From assembly GCA_030605265.1 (NCBI GenBank), contig JAUWIR010000265.1:1-6530 (forward strand): a DNA stretch of 6,530 bases, written 5' to 3'. Below the pieces are notes generated by a model. That model made no database searches, was not told the DNA's origin, and was given only the letters and a program-made list of their open reading frames with translations. Every line of letters begins with the position of its first letter. Position 1 is the first letter of the stretch. The DNA comes from Pseudomonadota bacterium. Its GTDB lineage: Bacteria > SZUA-182 > DTGQ01. This document shows positions 6,030 through 6,530 of this stretch, piece after piece. The translations under genes were made by a program, and so were the position numbers.

Positions 6030-6530
6030 ATTCTTTTTCAGTATTTGCTATCAGATTAGTCAACCACTTTCCAATCAATTTTGCTTTTTCAATGGCTGAA
6101 GGATGGTTTAAAATTCCCCCTTTTTTGTCAATGGCAGGGAAAAGAAGCTCTGAAGTATAATCAATATTTAAAATGGTAAACCATATTTTAATAATTTGTT
6201 GAGCATTCTGAAAAAATCTATATCGATCCATCCCGCAGACACTCAGGAATACACCGGGGACCTTTGCTTTCGCGGCAAAAATAGGGGCATTAAGTATATA
6301 TTTGGCAACCCAGAAACATTGTGAGCGATCTATAATAATTTTTGTTTGAGCAGTTAAACTTCCAAAAAAAATAGGGGAGGAGACAATAATCCCTTTTGCT
6401 TCTCTGATAAGTGGATATAAAATTTGCATATCATCAGAGACAATACAGCTGCCTGTTTTTAAACATCCGCCACATTCCTGGCAAGGTCTGATGTTTAATT
6501 CATTTAATCTAATCTTCTTACCGGATATTC
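6028..6530 (-). CDS. Iron-sulfur flavoprotein (Isf-like, flavodoxin fold, NADPH-dependent FMN reductase family), 5' end cut by window edge
   Basis: Cytoplasmic flavoprotein expected to bind FMN and one 4Fe-4S cluster and to pass electrons from ferredoxin or NAD(P)H to an acceptor; the acceptor cannot be told from sequence. Reading stays open from the window edge to TAG at 6030-6028, giving 166 visible residues. Visible residues 16-28 carry a compact cysteine motif, C-x2-C-x2-C-x5-C (codons at 6483, 6474, 6465 and 6447), which is the cluster motif of Isf proteins. It is followed by D-D-M, then S-P-I-F-F-G-S-L-T-A-Q (visible residues 51-61) and I-D-R, the hallmark flavodoxin-like stretch of this family. 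An ATG at 6429 lies just after the cysteines; starting there would remove the cluster, so the true start is beyond 6530. The missing part is probably about 30 residues, including the N-terminal phosphate-binding loop. The stop is 8 nt from the next start, so the two genes are probably coupled. The family call is firm; the physiological role is unknown. Confidence 0.88.
   Translation of the reverse strand, partial: ISGKKIRLNELNIRPCQECGGCLKTGSCIVSDDMQILYPLIREAKGIIVSSPIFFGSLTAQTKIIIDRSQCFWVAKYILNAPIFAAKAKVPGVFLSVCGMDRYRFFQNAQQIIKIWFTILNIDYTSELLFPAIDKKGGILNHPSAIEKAKLIGKWLTNLIANTEKE

Overview
The window is AT-rich bacterial DNA, and every convincing gene lies on the minus strand, so transcription runs from high to low coordinates. 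The gene content suggests an anaerobic or microaerophilic bacterium with an elaborate secreted and cell-surface protein set. There is a 4Fe-4S flavodoxin-like flavoprotein of the Isf type (best known from anaerobes), an exported thioredoxin/FMN-binding protein, an exported NHL propeller and a very large secreted protein of Ig-like domains plus a propeller. I cannot name the taxon. No ribosomal gene, tRNA, transposase, integrase or CRISPR array is visible.

Layout in transcription order. (1) 6530-6028 is the 3' part of an iron-sulfur flavoprotein gene; its 5' end is outside the window. (2) 6019-4862 starts 8 nt after that stop and encodes an exported thioredoxin-fold protein with a C-terminal FMN-binding-type domain. 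That domain carries a full D-x-x-T-G-A-T flavinylation motif preceded by a CxxCH. (3) 4775-3786, after an 86-nt gap, encodes an exported six-bladed NHL-type beta-propeller. (4) 3785-3355 is a 431-bp AT-rich gap. It holds what looks like a small two-helix membrane-protein gene broken by a frameshift (3695-3436), a perfect extended -10 promoter (3438-3430), an AT-only 10-bp inverted repeat (3415-3380) and a strong Shine-Dalgarno site. (5) 3354-4 encodes a 1116-residue secreted protein: signal peptide, nidogen-like N-terminal domain, three Ig-like units, a seven-strip propeller, two more Ig-like units, and then the start of another Ig-like unit that breaks off abruptly.

Genes 1-3 could form one operon whose theme is redox chemistry on both sides of the membrane: a cytoplasmic Fe-S flavoprotein and an exported dithiol/flavin protein, followed by a propeller of unknown ligand. 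This is inferred from spacing and domain content. The large Ig-like/propeller gene has its own promoter and RBS and is probably a separate unit.

The points most worth a second look are the thioredoxin + CxxCH + flavinylation-motif fusion, the abrupt end of the large protein (homology to the preceding repeat stops at about position 38 and all frames then close), and the frameshifted small membrane ORF in the gap.
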